In this document: in pieces, positions 41,398 to 50,035 of the stretch
Numbering within the stretch: position 1 is the stretch's first letter
Layout of the letters: every line of letters begins with the position of its first letter
DNA from: Oscillatoriales cyanobacterium
Lineage (GTDB): Bacteria > Cyanobacteriota > Cyanobacteriia > Cyanobacteriales > Microcoleaceae
Direction: 5' to 3'
Length of the DNA: 53,116 nt
NCBI GenBank assembly: GCA_004292955.1
Contig: RDXX01000073.1
Location: 1-53,116 of the forward strand
Notes under the pieces: model-generated
The model's input: only the letters and a program-made list of their open reading frames with translations
Database searches by the model: none
What the model was told of the DNA's origin: nothing
Position numbers and translations under genes: made by a program

Positions 41398-41928
41398 TTA
41401 GGCTGGAAACACCAAAGACAAATCCAGAGACAAATCGGGAAACCCCGGAATTACGACAGCCTCATTTTGCAGAACGACTTTTTGCGATCGATAATTGAAA
41501 TCACCTTGTCTTTTTTGATAAGGTTCGCTGTGCATTTCGAGTTGACGATCGACTAAATTAAATATCCAATAATTAGCAATTCCAGATTCGGCATAGAGAG
41601 ATAGCTTTGTTTCGCGATCGTACTTTAAAGTAGAATCAGAAACCTCAATTACTAACAAGATATCCGCAGGCTCCGGGTGAGAAGCTAAATAACGATCGGA
41701 ACGATTGCGGGCGATAACCACATCAGGTTCTGGTTCGCTATCTGTAGTAGATAAAATTATCGGCTCTTGACCGCGCACGATCGCCTTTTTTATCGCCAGC
41801 GTGCACAACTCTCCTAATAGTAGCGAATTACAAACAGAATGAAACGTAGTTTTAGCAGCTTTGATGATAATTTCTCCGCGAATCAATTCTACTTGCTCAT
41901 CGGGAGCGAAAAATCCCAGTTTTCCCAA
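41398..41928 (-). CDS. Uma2 family (DUF820) protein with an apparently lost start codon
   Basis: A 176-residue protein with Uma2 features: PDEQVELIRGEIIIKAA, EPEPDVVIARNR, DILLVIEVSDSTLKYDRETKLSLYAESGIANYWI. The only available start is the TTG at 41926-41928. Translation upstream of it continues in frame as VTAKRFSIAEYHR, which is typical Uma2 N-terminal sequence, but no ATG, GTG or TTG precedes it; AATAGT stands where an ATG-AGT could be expected. Either an unusual start is used or the N-terminus is damaged. Confidence 0.75.
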   Translation of the reverse strand: MGKLGFFAPDEQVELIRGEIIIKAAKTTFHSVCNSLLLGELCTLAIKKAIVRGQEPIILSTTDSEPEPDVVIARNRSDRYLASHPEPADILLVIEVSDSTLKYDRETKLSLYAESGIANYWIFNLVDRQLEMHSEPYQKRQGDFNYRSQKVVLQNEAVVIPGFPDLSLDLSLVFPA

Positions 41929-42071
41929 ACGGTGATATTCTGCGATCGAGAATCTTTTCGCGGTGACACTATTCGTAGCTTTCCTTACCTACTTTATTTC
42001 TTAGTCTCGCGTTGCGCGGACTTTGTTTTTGTAGACGCGATTTCAATCGCCGAGTTATCTGAGAAGATATA

Positions 42072-42620
42072 TTAAGCCCGATCGCCCGGGAGCACTTGAA
42101 CAGCAGCAGCCTCCGGTAATCGATCGTAAGAACTTCCACCCAAACTATTAACTTGACGCATCAAAGTGCCCATTTCCAGAGCACTCATCCCATAATTCCA
42201 GCCCAAATTGCTCTTAATTCCCGCCCTTTCCAAAGCTTGCTGCATCGTGTCAGTCGTCACCACGCCAAAAATCACCGGGACACCACTTTGAAAAGCAGCA
42301 GCAGCAATTCCTTTAGAAACCTCACCAGCTACAAAATCGAAATGCGGAGTTTGACCGCGAATTACCGCACCCAGACAGATTACCGCATCGTAGCGGCCAG
42401 AAAGAGCAGCTTTGCGGGCCACCAAAGGAATTTCAAAACATCCGGGAACCCAATAAAAATCAACTTGATTTCCATGAGGATTGATATCAACGCCGTGGCG
42501 TTTCAAACAATCTTGACATCCTTCCAAAAGTTTGTTGACAATCAAATCGTTAAAACGACCGATGACAATCGCAAATCGCAAAGATTCTGTTTGAGTAAAA
42601 TTTCCCTCGAAAACTGCCAT
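42072..42620 (-). CDS. ribH: 6,7-dimethyl-8-ribityllumazine synthase
   Basis: A 182-residue enzyme. RFAIVIGRFNDLIVNKLLEGCQDCLKRHG, WVPGCFEIPLVARKAA and the substrate-phosphate loop CLGAVIRGQTPHFDFVAGEVSKGI are all present, with FGVVTTDTMQQALERAG at the end. It makes the last lumazine intermediate of riboflavin synthesis, normally as a 60-subunit shell or smaller ring. It lies downstream of psbZ on the same strand, an arrangement common in cyanobacteria. Confidence 0.95.
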   Translation of the reverse strand: MAVFEGNFTQTESLRFAIVIGRFNDLIVNKLLEGCQDCLKRHGVDINPHGNQVDFYWVPGCFEIPLVARKAALSGRYDAVICLGAVIRGQTPHFDFVAGEVSKGIAAAAFQSGVPVIFGVVTTDTMQQALERAGIKSNLGWNYGMSALEMGTLMRQVNSLGGSSYDRLPEAAAVQVLPGDRA

Positions 42621-42848
42621 AGTGCTCTAATTTTAGATTTTAGGTTTTAGATTTTAGATTTTTGTTTGCCAGAAGGTAAAGTTTAGAAAGCAGAAACATC
42701 TGATTTTAATCTCAAGTGCACAAACATACAGGATCGCGCGGATTGGAAATTTTTTAGTGGGTACCGAATACCGAATACCTTCAAAATTCTGGTTAATGCC
42801 TTCAGCCTTCTATCTTTTACCTTCTTTATTCGAGAGCGATGGGCGAGC
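42621..42848. repeat. Gap with a TTTTAGA array between psbZ and ribH
   Basis: TTTTAGATTTTAGG-type units lie at about 42628-42662, directly upstream of ribH. The rest of the gap shows no clear feature. The psbZ-ribH pair may still be transcribed together. Confidence 0.6.
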
Positions 42849-43040
42849 TTAAACTACCAAAAAGTTCAATACAGCCACTGCAATAACCAGCAAGAACCAC
42901 AGACCTGAACCTACAAAAATCAAGGATTTAGACTGATTCCAGTTTTGGGGAGAGGCATAAGCAACAGGCACGCCAACTACCATCACAAAAGACAGCAGTA
43001 CGAGAGCCAGTAAAACCAATTGAAACAGAATTGATAACAT
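42849..43040 (-). CDS. psbZ: Photosystem II protein PsbZ (Ycf9)
   Basis: A 63-residue protein with two membrane helices, LFQLVLLALVLLSFVMVVGVP and IFVGSGLWFLLVIAVAVLNFL, joined by VAYASPQNWNQSKS. This is PsbZ end to end. It sits at the edge of photosystem II and stabilises the contact with antenna and PsbK/Ycf12. AAAGGAG is the ribosome-binding site, 7 bases before the ATG. Confidence 0.96.
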   Translation of the reverse strand: MLSILFQLVLLALVLLSFVMVVGVPVAYASPQNWNQSKSLIFVGSGLWFLLVIAVAVLNFLVV

Positions 43041-43280
43041 TTTTTCTCCTTTCGATATAGCCGTGCGTTGACGAGAAATAGTTTGTAATAATCTGGATAA
43101 AAATTCCAGATTATAGTTTTTGACCCATTTAAAAACGGGTTCACTTCCCCGACTTACGTCGTGGAGATTTCAAAATCTTAGACCAAAGTTGCATCTCCCA
43201 GATCGATCTGTGGAGTAAATCTAAAATCTACAATCTACAATCGACTGACTGTATCCCGATATTAATCCAGAAATTGTCGG

Positions 43281-43511
43281 TTGATTGATACGAAAGAGAC
43301 TTTGCAAATTCGGGCGTTGCGCGAACAGGCGCCAGCGGCTCTTGAGATTTACATCAATTTTATCATTGTTCGCTACTTGACAGAACACTGGGTTCAAGAC
43401 AGGCTGAAGGCTGAGTTAAGCAGTCGAGGTCGCATTAAACCTCGGAAACCGGGTTTATTAGGTGATTTCTGGTTCCTCGTCGCAATTTTTTTACCTAAAC
43501 CCGGTTTCTAG
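43281..43511 (+). CDS. Doubtful small open reading frame ending in a repeat
   Basis: 76 codons starting at TTG. The first 50 residues (IDTKETLQIRALREQAPAALEIYINFIIVRYLTEHW) look protein-like and amphipathic. The rest is encoded by an AAACCGGGTTT palindromic repeat, so the end is not natural. It could be the remains of a small gene. No family was recognised. Confidence 0.25.
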   Translation: MIDTKETLQIRALREQAPAALEIYINFIIVRYLTEHWVQDRLKAELSSRGRIKPRKPGLLGDFWFLVAIFLPKPGF

Positions 43512-43603
43512 CCCCATGCGTAAGTTTTGCTATAGTGCGATCGCCCGGTATCAAAGCCCCAGAAATTGCTAATGTGAGGGTGAGAGATGCGAGATTTTCG
43601 GCT

Positions 43604-46603
43604 ATGGACTTAGTTTTGTGCCACACAACAGCAGATTTTGACAGCTTGGGAGCAGCGGTGGGACTTTGCGTGCTGCGCCCCGGTAGCAGAATTGTGCTGA
43701 CTGGGGGTTGTCACCCGACAGTGCGGGATTTTTTGGCGCTGCACCGCGACGAGTACCCGCTGATCGAACGCCGATCGGTCAATCCGCAACAAATTCGATC
43801 GATTACTATAGTAGATGCCTCGGGGCGCGATCGTTTAGGAAAAGCCGCCGAATGGCTGGATTTGCCACACCTCAACGAAATAGCGGTTTTTGACCACCAC
43901 CTGCAAGCCGATTTGGACATCCCCGCGACTGTTACCCAAATCGAAGCTGTCGGCGCAACCACCACATTAATTGTCGAAAAACTCCGCGAAAAACTCAAAA
44001 ATTCAGCAGAAAACGGCGATACAGTATCCCGGCTTTTACCTTCAGAAGCCACAGTCATGGCCCTCGGTATCCACGTCGATACCGGTTCCCTCACCTTCGA
44101 CGGCGCAACCGCGCGAGATGCAATGGCTTTGGCGTGGTTGATGGAACAAGGAGCAAGTTTGCGGGTAATCTCTGAATATGTAGAACCCGGTTTGTCTCCG
44201 CAATTGCAGGATTTGCTCAGAGAAGCATTGGAGAATTTGCGATCGCAAACCTTGCACGGTTATACAGTAGCTTGGGTATTACTTTCTACTGAAGCCTACG
44301 TGCCCGGACTTTCCGCGCTGGCTTCTCGCTTGCTAGATTTAACTGAAACCGATGCTCTACTTTTAGGCAATGTTTATAAATTTAGCGAAAACGACAACCG
44401 CAGCATCGCCCAATCGCCAGTTTCCAACCGCTTAGCTATTATCGGTCGATCGCGTATCGAAGGCACAAACCTCAGCGAATTGTTCAAACCTTTCGGCGGC
44501 GGAGGCCACGCCCGCGCCGCATCCCTCGCCACCCGAGATGTTGACGCCCTGCTGACTTTAAATCAATTAGCCGACGAACTCAAAGCTCAAATCCCGCACC
44601 CTCCCACCGCCCGCGAATTAATGTCATCCCCAGTGAGGAGCATTCGCCCGGAAATCTCCGTGGGAGAGGCTCACCGTATCCTCCTACGTTACGGACATTC
44701 TGGACTTTCAGTGGTCGATACGGGCGATCTACTGGCAGGCATTATCTCGCGCCGCGACATTGATATCGCCCTCCACCACGGTTTCAGTCACGCTCCGGTT
44801 AAGGGTTACATGACTCCGCAGCTAAAAACGATCGCCCCGGATACCTTGCTGCCAGAAATTGAAGCTTTAATGGTGACATACGATATCGGGCGTTTGCCGG
44901 TATTGGAAAACGGCCAACTGGTGGGAATTGTGACTCGCACTGACGTATTGCGGGAATTGCACCAGCAAAAAGCGCGCGATAGTGGAAGTAATGCTGAGTT
45001 GTCTAATTATCCTGTATCTGAGTCGGTTGAGCAGTTGTTGCGATCGGGCATTAGTAGCGAATTATGGCAATTATTGTCGATCGCAGCCAACATTGCCCAA
45101 CAGCGCGGCTGGCAACTTTATATTGTCGGTGGAGCAGTCCGCGATTTATTATTAGCTTTGAATGACACCAAGGGCGGGCAAGATGCCCACCCCACAACAT
45201 TAAACTCTTGTGGAACAGGCATCTTGCCTGTTACCCTAACTGATATTGATTTGGTAGTCGATGGCAACTGCGGTACCGACGATTCCGGTGCCGGTGTCGA
45301 ATTAGCCTCAGCCCTGCAAAAGCTTTACCCCAACTCGCGTTTGGACGTTCACGGTCAATTTCAAACCGCCGCCCTATTGTGGCACAAAGACTCTGCTTTC
45401 GGCTCGCTGTGGCTGGATATCGCTACGGCTCGTACTGAATTTTATCCCTATCCGGCTGCAAATCCCGAAGTTGAAGCGAGTTCGATCCGCCAAGATTTGT
45501 ACCGCAGGGATTTTACTATTAATGCGCTGGCTGTGCGGTTGGGAGTTCCCCGCAGCGGCGAATTGTTGGATTTTTTTGGCGGTTTGCTAGATTTGGAATC
45601 GCGGCAAATTCGAGTTTTGCACGCTAACAGTTTTATCGAAGATCCGACGCGGATTTATCGGGCGGTGCGGTTTGCGGTACGGCTGGGATTTTCCATTGAA
45701 TCGCAGACTGAAGGATACATCCGCCACGCTTTGGAAAGCGGAATTTATTACCGAATTCAGGGGGAAAACGGCAGAACTCCGGCTTTGGAAACTCGCCTCA
45801 AAAGTGAATTGAAGTACATTTTGCAAGCTCCTTATTGGCAGGTTGCTTTGCAGATGTTGGGAGATTTGCAAGCTTTGCGCTGTATTCATCCTACTTTAGA
45901 TTTGGATCGTCCGTTGTGGCGGCGACTGCGTTTGCTCGATCGATGTTTGAATGGAAGGAAGAAATCCGAGGGAAGTCGGAAGAAGGAAGAGGGAAGTCGG
46001 AAGAAGGAAGAAGGAAGAGGAAAGAAGGAAGAAGGAAGAAGGAAGAAGGAACAAACTATTCCCAATGCCCAATTCCTAATGCCCGATGCCCAATTCCCAA
46101 TTCCCAATTCCCAATTCCCAATGCCCAATTCCCAATTCCCAATTATCAATATTCCAGATTGGCTGATGCGGCTGGAAGTTTTGATTGCTTATTTAGCACC
46201 GGAATATCGGGTTAAAGTGGCTACAAATCTTCAGTTACCTGCTGACAGTATTAAGCGGCTGGAAGTTTTGGAAGCTGGAAATCAGGAATTAGCAAAGGAT
46301 TTACTGAAGTGTAATTTACCCAGTCAATTGGTGTTTATGTTGAGGAATTATGAGTTGCCGCTGTTAATTGCGATCGCCCTGCAAAGCCCCCGCAGCGCCC
46401 GCCGCCAGATTTGGCAATATATCACCCGGTTGGCGAATGTTGAGCCGCCTTTAAACGGCAATGACTTGAAGGCTTTGGGTTACAAGCCCGGGCCTGGGTT
46501 TAAGGTAATGTTGGATGATTTGTTGGCGGCTGCGTTGGATGGCGATTTGGGCGATCGGGCTAGCGCGATCTCTTTCTTAGCACAACGTTACCCTCAATCT
46601 TAG
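43604..46603 (+). CDS. DHH-CBS-tRNA nucleotidyltransferase fusion (A-/CCA-adding enzyme) carrying inserted repeats
   Basis: A 999-residue fusion. The ATG at 43604 is chosen because DHH domains begin MDLVLCHTTADFDSLGAAVGL. Order: DHH phosphoesterase (FDHH, about residue 90; GGGGHARAAS, about 300), two CBS domains (about 345-460), then a class II polymerase head. The head has GGAVRD (509-514), DIDLVVDG (from 547) and RRDFTINALAVRL, with the RNA-binding RIYRAVRFAVRLGF. It should finish or repair the tRNA 3' end. Residues about 523-545 translate a GGGCAAGATGCCCA palindrome. Residues about 783-848 translate KKEEGRRKKE- and CCCAATT-type arrays. Both insertions are in frame. Confidence 0.9.
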   Translation: MDLVLCHTTADFDSLGAAVGLCVLRPGSRIVLTGGCHPTVRDFLALHRDEYPLIERRSVNPQQIRSITIVDASGRDRLGKAAEWLDLPHLNEIAVFDHHLQADLDIPATVTQIEAVGATTTLIVEKLREKLKNSAENGDTVSRLLPSEATVMALGIHVDTGSLTFDGATARDAMALAWLMEQGASLRVISEYVEPGLSPQLQDLLREALENLRSQTLHGYTVAWVLLSTEAYVPGLSALASRLLDLTETDALLLGNVYKFSENDNRSIAQSPVSNRLAIIGRSRIEGTNLSELFKPFGGGGHARAASLATRDVDALLTLNQLADELKAQIPHPPTARELMSSPVRSIRPEISVGEAHRILLRYGHSGLSVVDTGDLLAGIISRRDIDIALHHGFSHAPVKGYMTPQLKTIAPDTLLPEIEALMVTYDIGRLPVLENGQLVGIVTRTDVLRELHQQKARDSGSNAELSNYPVSESVEQLLRSGISSELWQLLSIAANIAQQRGWQLYIVGGAVRDLLLALNDTKGGQDAHPTTLNSCGTGILPVTLTDIDLVVDGNCGTDDSGAGVELASALQKLYPNSRLDVHGQFQTAALLWHKDSAFGSLWLDIATARTEFYPYPAANPEVEASSIRQDLYRRDFTINALAVRLGVPRSGELLDFFGGLLDLESRQIRVLHANSFIEDPTRIYRAVRFAVRLGFSIESQTEGYIRHALESGIYYRIQGENGRTPALETRLKSELKYILQAPYWQVALQMLGDLQALRCIHPTLDLDRPLWRRLRLLDRCLNGRKKSEGSRKKEEGSRKKEEGRGKKEEGRRKKEQTIPNAQFLMPDAQFPIPNSQFPMPNSQFPIINIPDWLMRLEVLIAYLAPEYRVKVATNLQLPADSIKRLEVLEAGNQELAKDLLKCNLPSQLVFMLRNYELPLLIAIALQSPRSARRQIWQYITRLANVEPPLNGNDLKALGYKPGPGFKVMLDDLLAAALDGDLGDRASAISFLAQRYPQS
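45172..45235. repeat. Palindromic repeat inserted in frame inside the nucleotidyltransferase domain
   Basis: GGCGGGCAAGATGCCCACCCCACAA is matched by the imperfect reverse complement TTGTGGAACAGGCATCTTGCC. Similar elements occur between genes at 17386-17449. Here it adds about 20 residues between the two catalytic motifs. Confidence 0.75.
45951..46147. repeat. GGAAGAA and CCCAATT heptamer arrays inside a coding region
   Basis: A purine array GAAGGAA/GGAAGAG (45951-46055) is followed by CCCAATT/CCCAATG units (46066-46147). Read in frame, they give alternating K/E/G/R and then [17 protein letters not shown] sequence. The second is the same array seen between genes at 9119-9180. Confidence 0.85.
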
Positions 46604-46619
46604 TCTGCTATAGCGGCTC

Positions 46620-46716
46620 TAGCTCTCATATGAGGTACGTTGTTGGGCTTCAGCCCTCTTAGTTCAAGGGTTATATAAGCTGTCAGTCATACCTCATCTT
46701 TGTGAGAAAGGCTATA
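46620..46716 (+). repeat. Left arm of a ~100-bp inverted repeat pair
   Basis: The arm runs from TAGCTCTCATATGAGG to GAGAAAGGCTATA. Its reverse complement, about 80% identical by eye, is at 47611-47710. Together they enclose the DUF2127 gene. Confidence 0.75.
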
Positions 46717-46929
46717 TATGTCAGCAGCACGTTATTTTTTGTAAATATATCGGCTAATAATTGCTGAATTTTACCGTCATCTTGTATCCGTTAATCGGGT
46801 ACACTGACTCGTTGCCGCACAGCCATCTTATATCCGTTAAATCTCGCGCCAGCGAATTCGTTGCCGAACTTTTTTCTTCCTTATTCACAAGCCGATCGTC
46901 GCACATTATTAGATTTTTTGAGAATTTAC

Positions 46930-47391
46930 GTGAAAAAACAGCGTCCTCCTGGTTTAATCGCAATTGTCGTTTACAAAACTTTTGTAGCAGCCCTCTTGAC
47001 AGTAACTTCCGTCGCTTTACTTTTAGCGCTGAAGAATCATCAAGCCTTGGAAGATTTTTCGGAATCGTACTTCTTGGAAAGTAAATTAAAAATAATTGAG
47101 CTTCTACTAGATAAAGTTCTAAGTGTAAAGCCTAAAACATTACTATTTAGCGGACTAGCCGCCGGACTTTATGCCGCTTTAACTGCTCTTGAAGCAGTTG
47201 GTTTGTGGTACGAAAAAGGGTGGGCGACTATTTTGGTTTTAGCGCTGGTAGGTATCAGTATCCCGCCCGAAATATATGAGTTATTTCATGGTTTTACCGT
47301 ACTTAAGCTGGTGGTTTTTATCGCAAATATAGCGGTGTTTTGGTATTTGCTGCACCATTTGCCGAAGCACGGTAATTCAGTTGACAGTTGA
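46930..47391 (+). CDS. DUF2127 family membrane protein
   Basis: A 153-residue protein if the GTG at 46930 is used (VKKQRPPGLIAIVVYKTF); an upstream TTG at 46861 would add 23 residues without membrane character. The DUF2127 pattern is clear: RPPGLIAIVVYKTFVAALLTVTSVALLLAL, then SGLAAGLYAALTALEAVGLWYEKGWATIL and ISIPPEIYELFHGFTVLKLVVFIANIAVFWYLLHHL, giving four membrane helices. Function is unknown. The last four codons and the stop come from a CAGTTGA heptamer array, and the gene stands between inverted repeats. Confidence 0.85.
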   Translation: MKKQRPPGLIAIVVYKTFVAALLTVTSVALLLALKNHQALEDFSESYFLESKLKIIELLLDKVLSVKPKTLLFSGLAAGLYAALTALEAVGLWYEKGWATILVLALVGISIPPEIYELFHGFTVLKLVVFIANIAVFWYLLHHLPKHGNSVDS

Positions 47392-47610
47392 CAGTTGACA
47401 ATTGACAGCAACTTCTACCTGGAAGCCCGAGGATTGGGGTAATGAATCGTCTGATTTTAATTTATACGCCAAACCCATAGGCTTTAAACAAATTTTTTAT
47501 TGTAAGGAAGATTAAAGTTCAATACGCTGGAGTCCTAATACCATTTTTTTAAATTTATAACAGACTTTAGAAAATACGGAAAGTCTATAAATTACAATCT
47601 CTTGTCGTCG

Positions 47611-47710
47611 TATAGCCTTTCTCAAAAAGGTGAGGTATGACTGACAGGTTATATAACCACTGAAACCAAGAGGGCTCTCTTCCCAACAACGTCCGCGAAT
47701 ATGAGAGCTA
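47611..47710 (-). repeat. Right arm of the ~100-bp inverted repeat pair
   Basis: Reverse complement of the left arm (46620-46716), with TATAGCCTTTCTCAAAAAGG at its outer edge. The two outer ends may mark a small mobile unit. Confidence 0.75.
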
Positions 47711-48252
47711 GAAAAATAGTATAAGGTACACTGCTATTAAAAATTAGTCAAAAAAATAGACTTTTCTATTTTCAAGTAGCGACGCACCTGTGCCATTGCG
47801 CTTTCACCAAACAACCATGTTTGTAATATGAATTTTCAAAACTCTGGCAACATTATTCGTAAGGTGCGGATACATCAACAATCCCTAAAATTAATTCACT
47901 TTTCGAGCGGCAACGAATCTTACCTACAGAGTCGATCGAACAAACCGAACACTTGTTTTGTAGCACTACTTTTGATAAATGGTATAAGTAGGACTCCCTT
48001 CTATAGACTTTCTCAGCTTTCTGGAGGTACAAGTTGAGATTTTCCATTTTTCGATTTGAGATTGGGGATTGAGGGATTGATTGGTCAATACTTCATCTTT
48101 TTGAAAAGATATATCATAACAGTGACCACAAGTCAAATAAAAACCTAAATCTTTACATAAGCCTGCGATTGGTAAAGATTTGATAAAGGCAAGAGGGGTT
48201 ATACCCCCCATGGGCTATAGTCATAGTCATATAGATGCACCCTGATGGCTTT

Positions 48253-48279
48253 CCCGTTCCACAAGAGCGGGATTTTTAT
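48253..48279 (+). terminator. Hairpin followed by a T-rich run
   Basis: Arms CCCGTTC and GAGCGGG form seven pairs (one G-T) with a 5-base loop and are followed by ATTTTTATT. No complete gene ends immediately upstream, so it may be a leader attenuator for the kinase gene or a relic. Confidence 0.4.
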
Positions 48280-48463
48280 TGGCAAAAAATTGTGTTAAGT
48301 TTTGAGACGACGGCTACAGATAAAATAACCGCCAGAGGCAAAGATGACCTGGCAGAGCAAAACCGACGCCCTAGGGCGCCGATCGTCGATCGAACCTCAC
48401 CCCTAACTCTGCTTTCATAACCCAAAGGCGGTAGCATAGTTTGGGAACCGGCATCAACTAAAG

Positions 48464-50035
48464 ATGAACTTAGCGCCAGCAACAGTCCTGCAAAAGGGCA
48501 AATACACAATTAACGCGACTTTAGGCAGAGGAGGGTTCGGCATCACTTACCGAGCTACCCACACCCAATTAAACCAAACCGTCGTACTCAAAACCCTCAA
48601 CGAAAGTCTGCGCCAACACCCAGCCTCTGCCCAGTTTCAGCAGCAGTTTATTGCCGAAGCCCAGCGCCTGTCTCGATGCCAGCATTCAAACATCGTCAGG
48701 GTAATTGACTTTTTTGAAGAAGCCGGACAGTCTTTTATCGCGATGGACTACATTCCGGGCCAAACTCTCGCCCAAATAGTCGAAACCAGTCAGCCGCTAC
48801 CAGAAGCCCAGGCCCTGCACTACATTCGGCAAATAGCCTCAGCGGTAAGTACAGTTCACCACAGCGGATTGCTACACGGAGACATCAATCCAGAAAATAT
48901 GATCCGGCGAGCCGATTCTCATCTAGTAATGTTGATAGACTTCGGTGTTGCTCGCGACTTTATCGCCGACACGAAACAAACTCACACTAACTTGCTTTCC
49001 CCAGGATACGCGCCGCTCGAACAATACCTCTATGACGGTAAATGTACGCCTGCCACAGATGTTTACGCGATCGCAGCCACCCTTTACTACTTGCTCTCCG
49101 GCGTACCACCCGTAGCAGCACCCCTGCGCGATCGCATTCCCCTGGCTTCTTTGCGGCAATTTCAGCCCAACCTCAGCCCCGGCATTGAGCGAGCAATCCT
49201 TCAGGGACTCGAAACCGACCCCCAGAAACGCCCCCAGACAGTGGAAAATTGGCTTACTATGCTGCAAGAAACAGAGCGATTACCCGCACAGAGAACAGAC
49301 AAGCAAAGTTTGCGATTGCCAGCACCTCCCCCCCTGCCGTTGACCTTGCTGGCGTTTGTCGTCACGGCTGCAATTGCTGGCTGGATGGGTTTTGACTTGG
49401 CCTGGCGCTACCACAGCATCAGTGCCAGCAACAACAGATCCACAACTCAATCCTTCCCATCTTTGGAAGATTTGCTCAAATCCCGTGATTTGTCAGGGCC
49501 GATGTTCGGGCAGCCGTCTGTCGAAAGCAGCCCTCTGGTTCCACTCCAACTCAACAAGCGCCCCAAACCCACGTCAGACAGCAGCATACCAGAACCGATC
49601 GACAACTCAACAGCTAGCGCCCAACCTTCTGCCTCCCCAAGCCCGGAGACTCCCGCCCCAGATCCTGAACCTTCAGCATCCCCAACTCCCGATCCCGAAG
49701 CGCAGATCTCTGAGTACCCCATTCCAGAACCTAAAACTGAAACCCAGCCAGCACCCGAAGCAGCATCCGCACCTGTACCAGAAGTTCCGCCCCTGCCACC
49801 CGAATCCCGCAGATCCTCCCCTCCCGTACCCGCACCCGCCCCGTCTGCTGCCAATAGTTCTGAAACATTCCCACAGCAAGAATCCGCACCGACAGTACCG
49901 TCACCGGCCCTAGGATCGATCGAACCGCCAATACCAAGCCAAAACGGCAGCAATTCCGGTACTTCGATCGCACCTTACTCGCCGCCCCCCGTGCCAGAAC
50001 CGACAGTGCCTTATCCTGAACCTGCGACAAATTAG
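48464..50035 (+). CDS. Ser/Thr protein kinase-like protein with altered catalytic loop and Pro-rich tail
   Basis: A 523-residue protein. The kinase domain (about 14-270) has the glycine loop LGRGGFG (20-26), ATP lysine K43, helix-C glutamate E65, DFG (159-161) and a TNLLSPGYAPLEQY activation segment. The catalytic loop reads HGDINPEN (138-145) instead of HRDIKPEN. The Asp is kept, the Arg is absent and the Lys is replaced by Asn, so activity may be weak or unusual. A membrane helix (PLTLLAFVVTAAIAGWMGFDLAW) at about residue 290-315 leads to a P/S/E-rich region of about 200 residues, probably outside the cytoplasm. Confidence 0.88.
   Translation: MNLAPATVLQKGKYTINATLGRGGFGITYRATHTQLNQTVVLKTLNESLRQHPASAQFQQQFIAEAQRLSRCQHSNIVRVIDFFEEAGQSFIAMDYIPGQTLAQIVETSQPLPEAQALHYIRQIASAVSTVHHSGLLHGDINPENMIRRADSHLVMLIDFGVARDFIADTKQTHTNLLSPGYAPLEQYLYDGKCTPATDVYAIAATLYYLLSGVPPVAAPLRDRIPLASLRQFQPNLSPGIERAILQGLETDPQKRPQTVENWLTMLQETERLPAQRTDKQSLRLPAPPPLPLTLLAFVVTAAIAGWMGFDLAWRYHSISASNNRSTTQSFPSLEDLLKSRDLSGPMFGQPSVESSPLVPLQLNKRPKPTSDSSIPEPIDNSTASAQPSASPSPETPAPDPEPSASPTPDPEAQISEYPIPEPKTETQPAPEAASAPVPEVPPLPPESRRSSPPVPAPAPSAANSSETFPQQESAPTVPSPALGSIEPPIPSQNGSNSGTSIAPYSPPPVPEPTVPYPEPATN

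Larger units (their letters stand above)
47392..48463. other. 1.07-kb gene-free region
   Basis: It begins with the end of a TCAACTG-type array. It then contains the right arm of the inverted repeat (47611-47710) and a hairpin CCCGTTC / GAGCGGG followed by ATTTTTATT at 48253-48279, which resembles an intrinsic terminator or an attenuator upstream of the kinase. Short open frames here lack codon structure. Nothing else was recognised. Confidence 0.5.

Noticed and set aside
47828..48240. Short open frames on both strands in the gene-free region
   Set aside because: No ribosome-binding site, no hydrophobic or domain pattern, overlapping in opposite directions.
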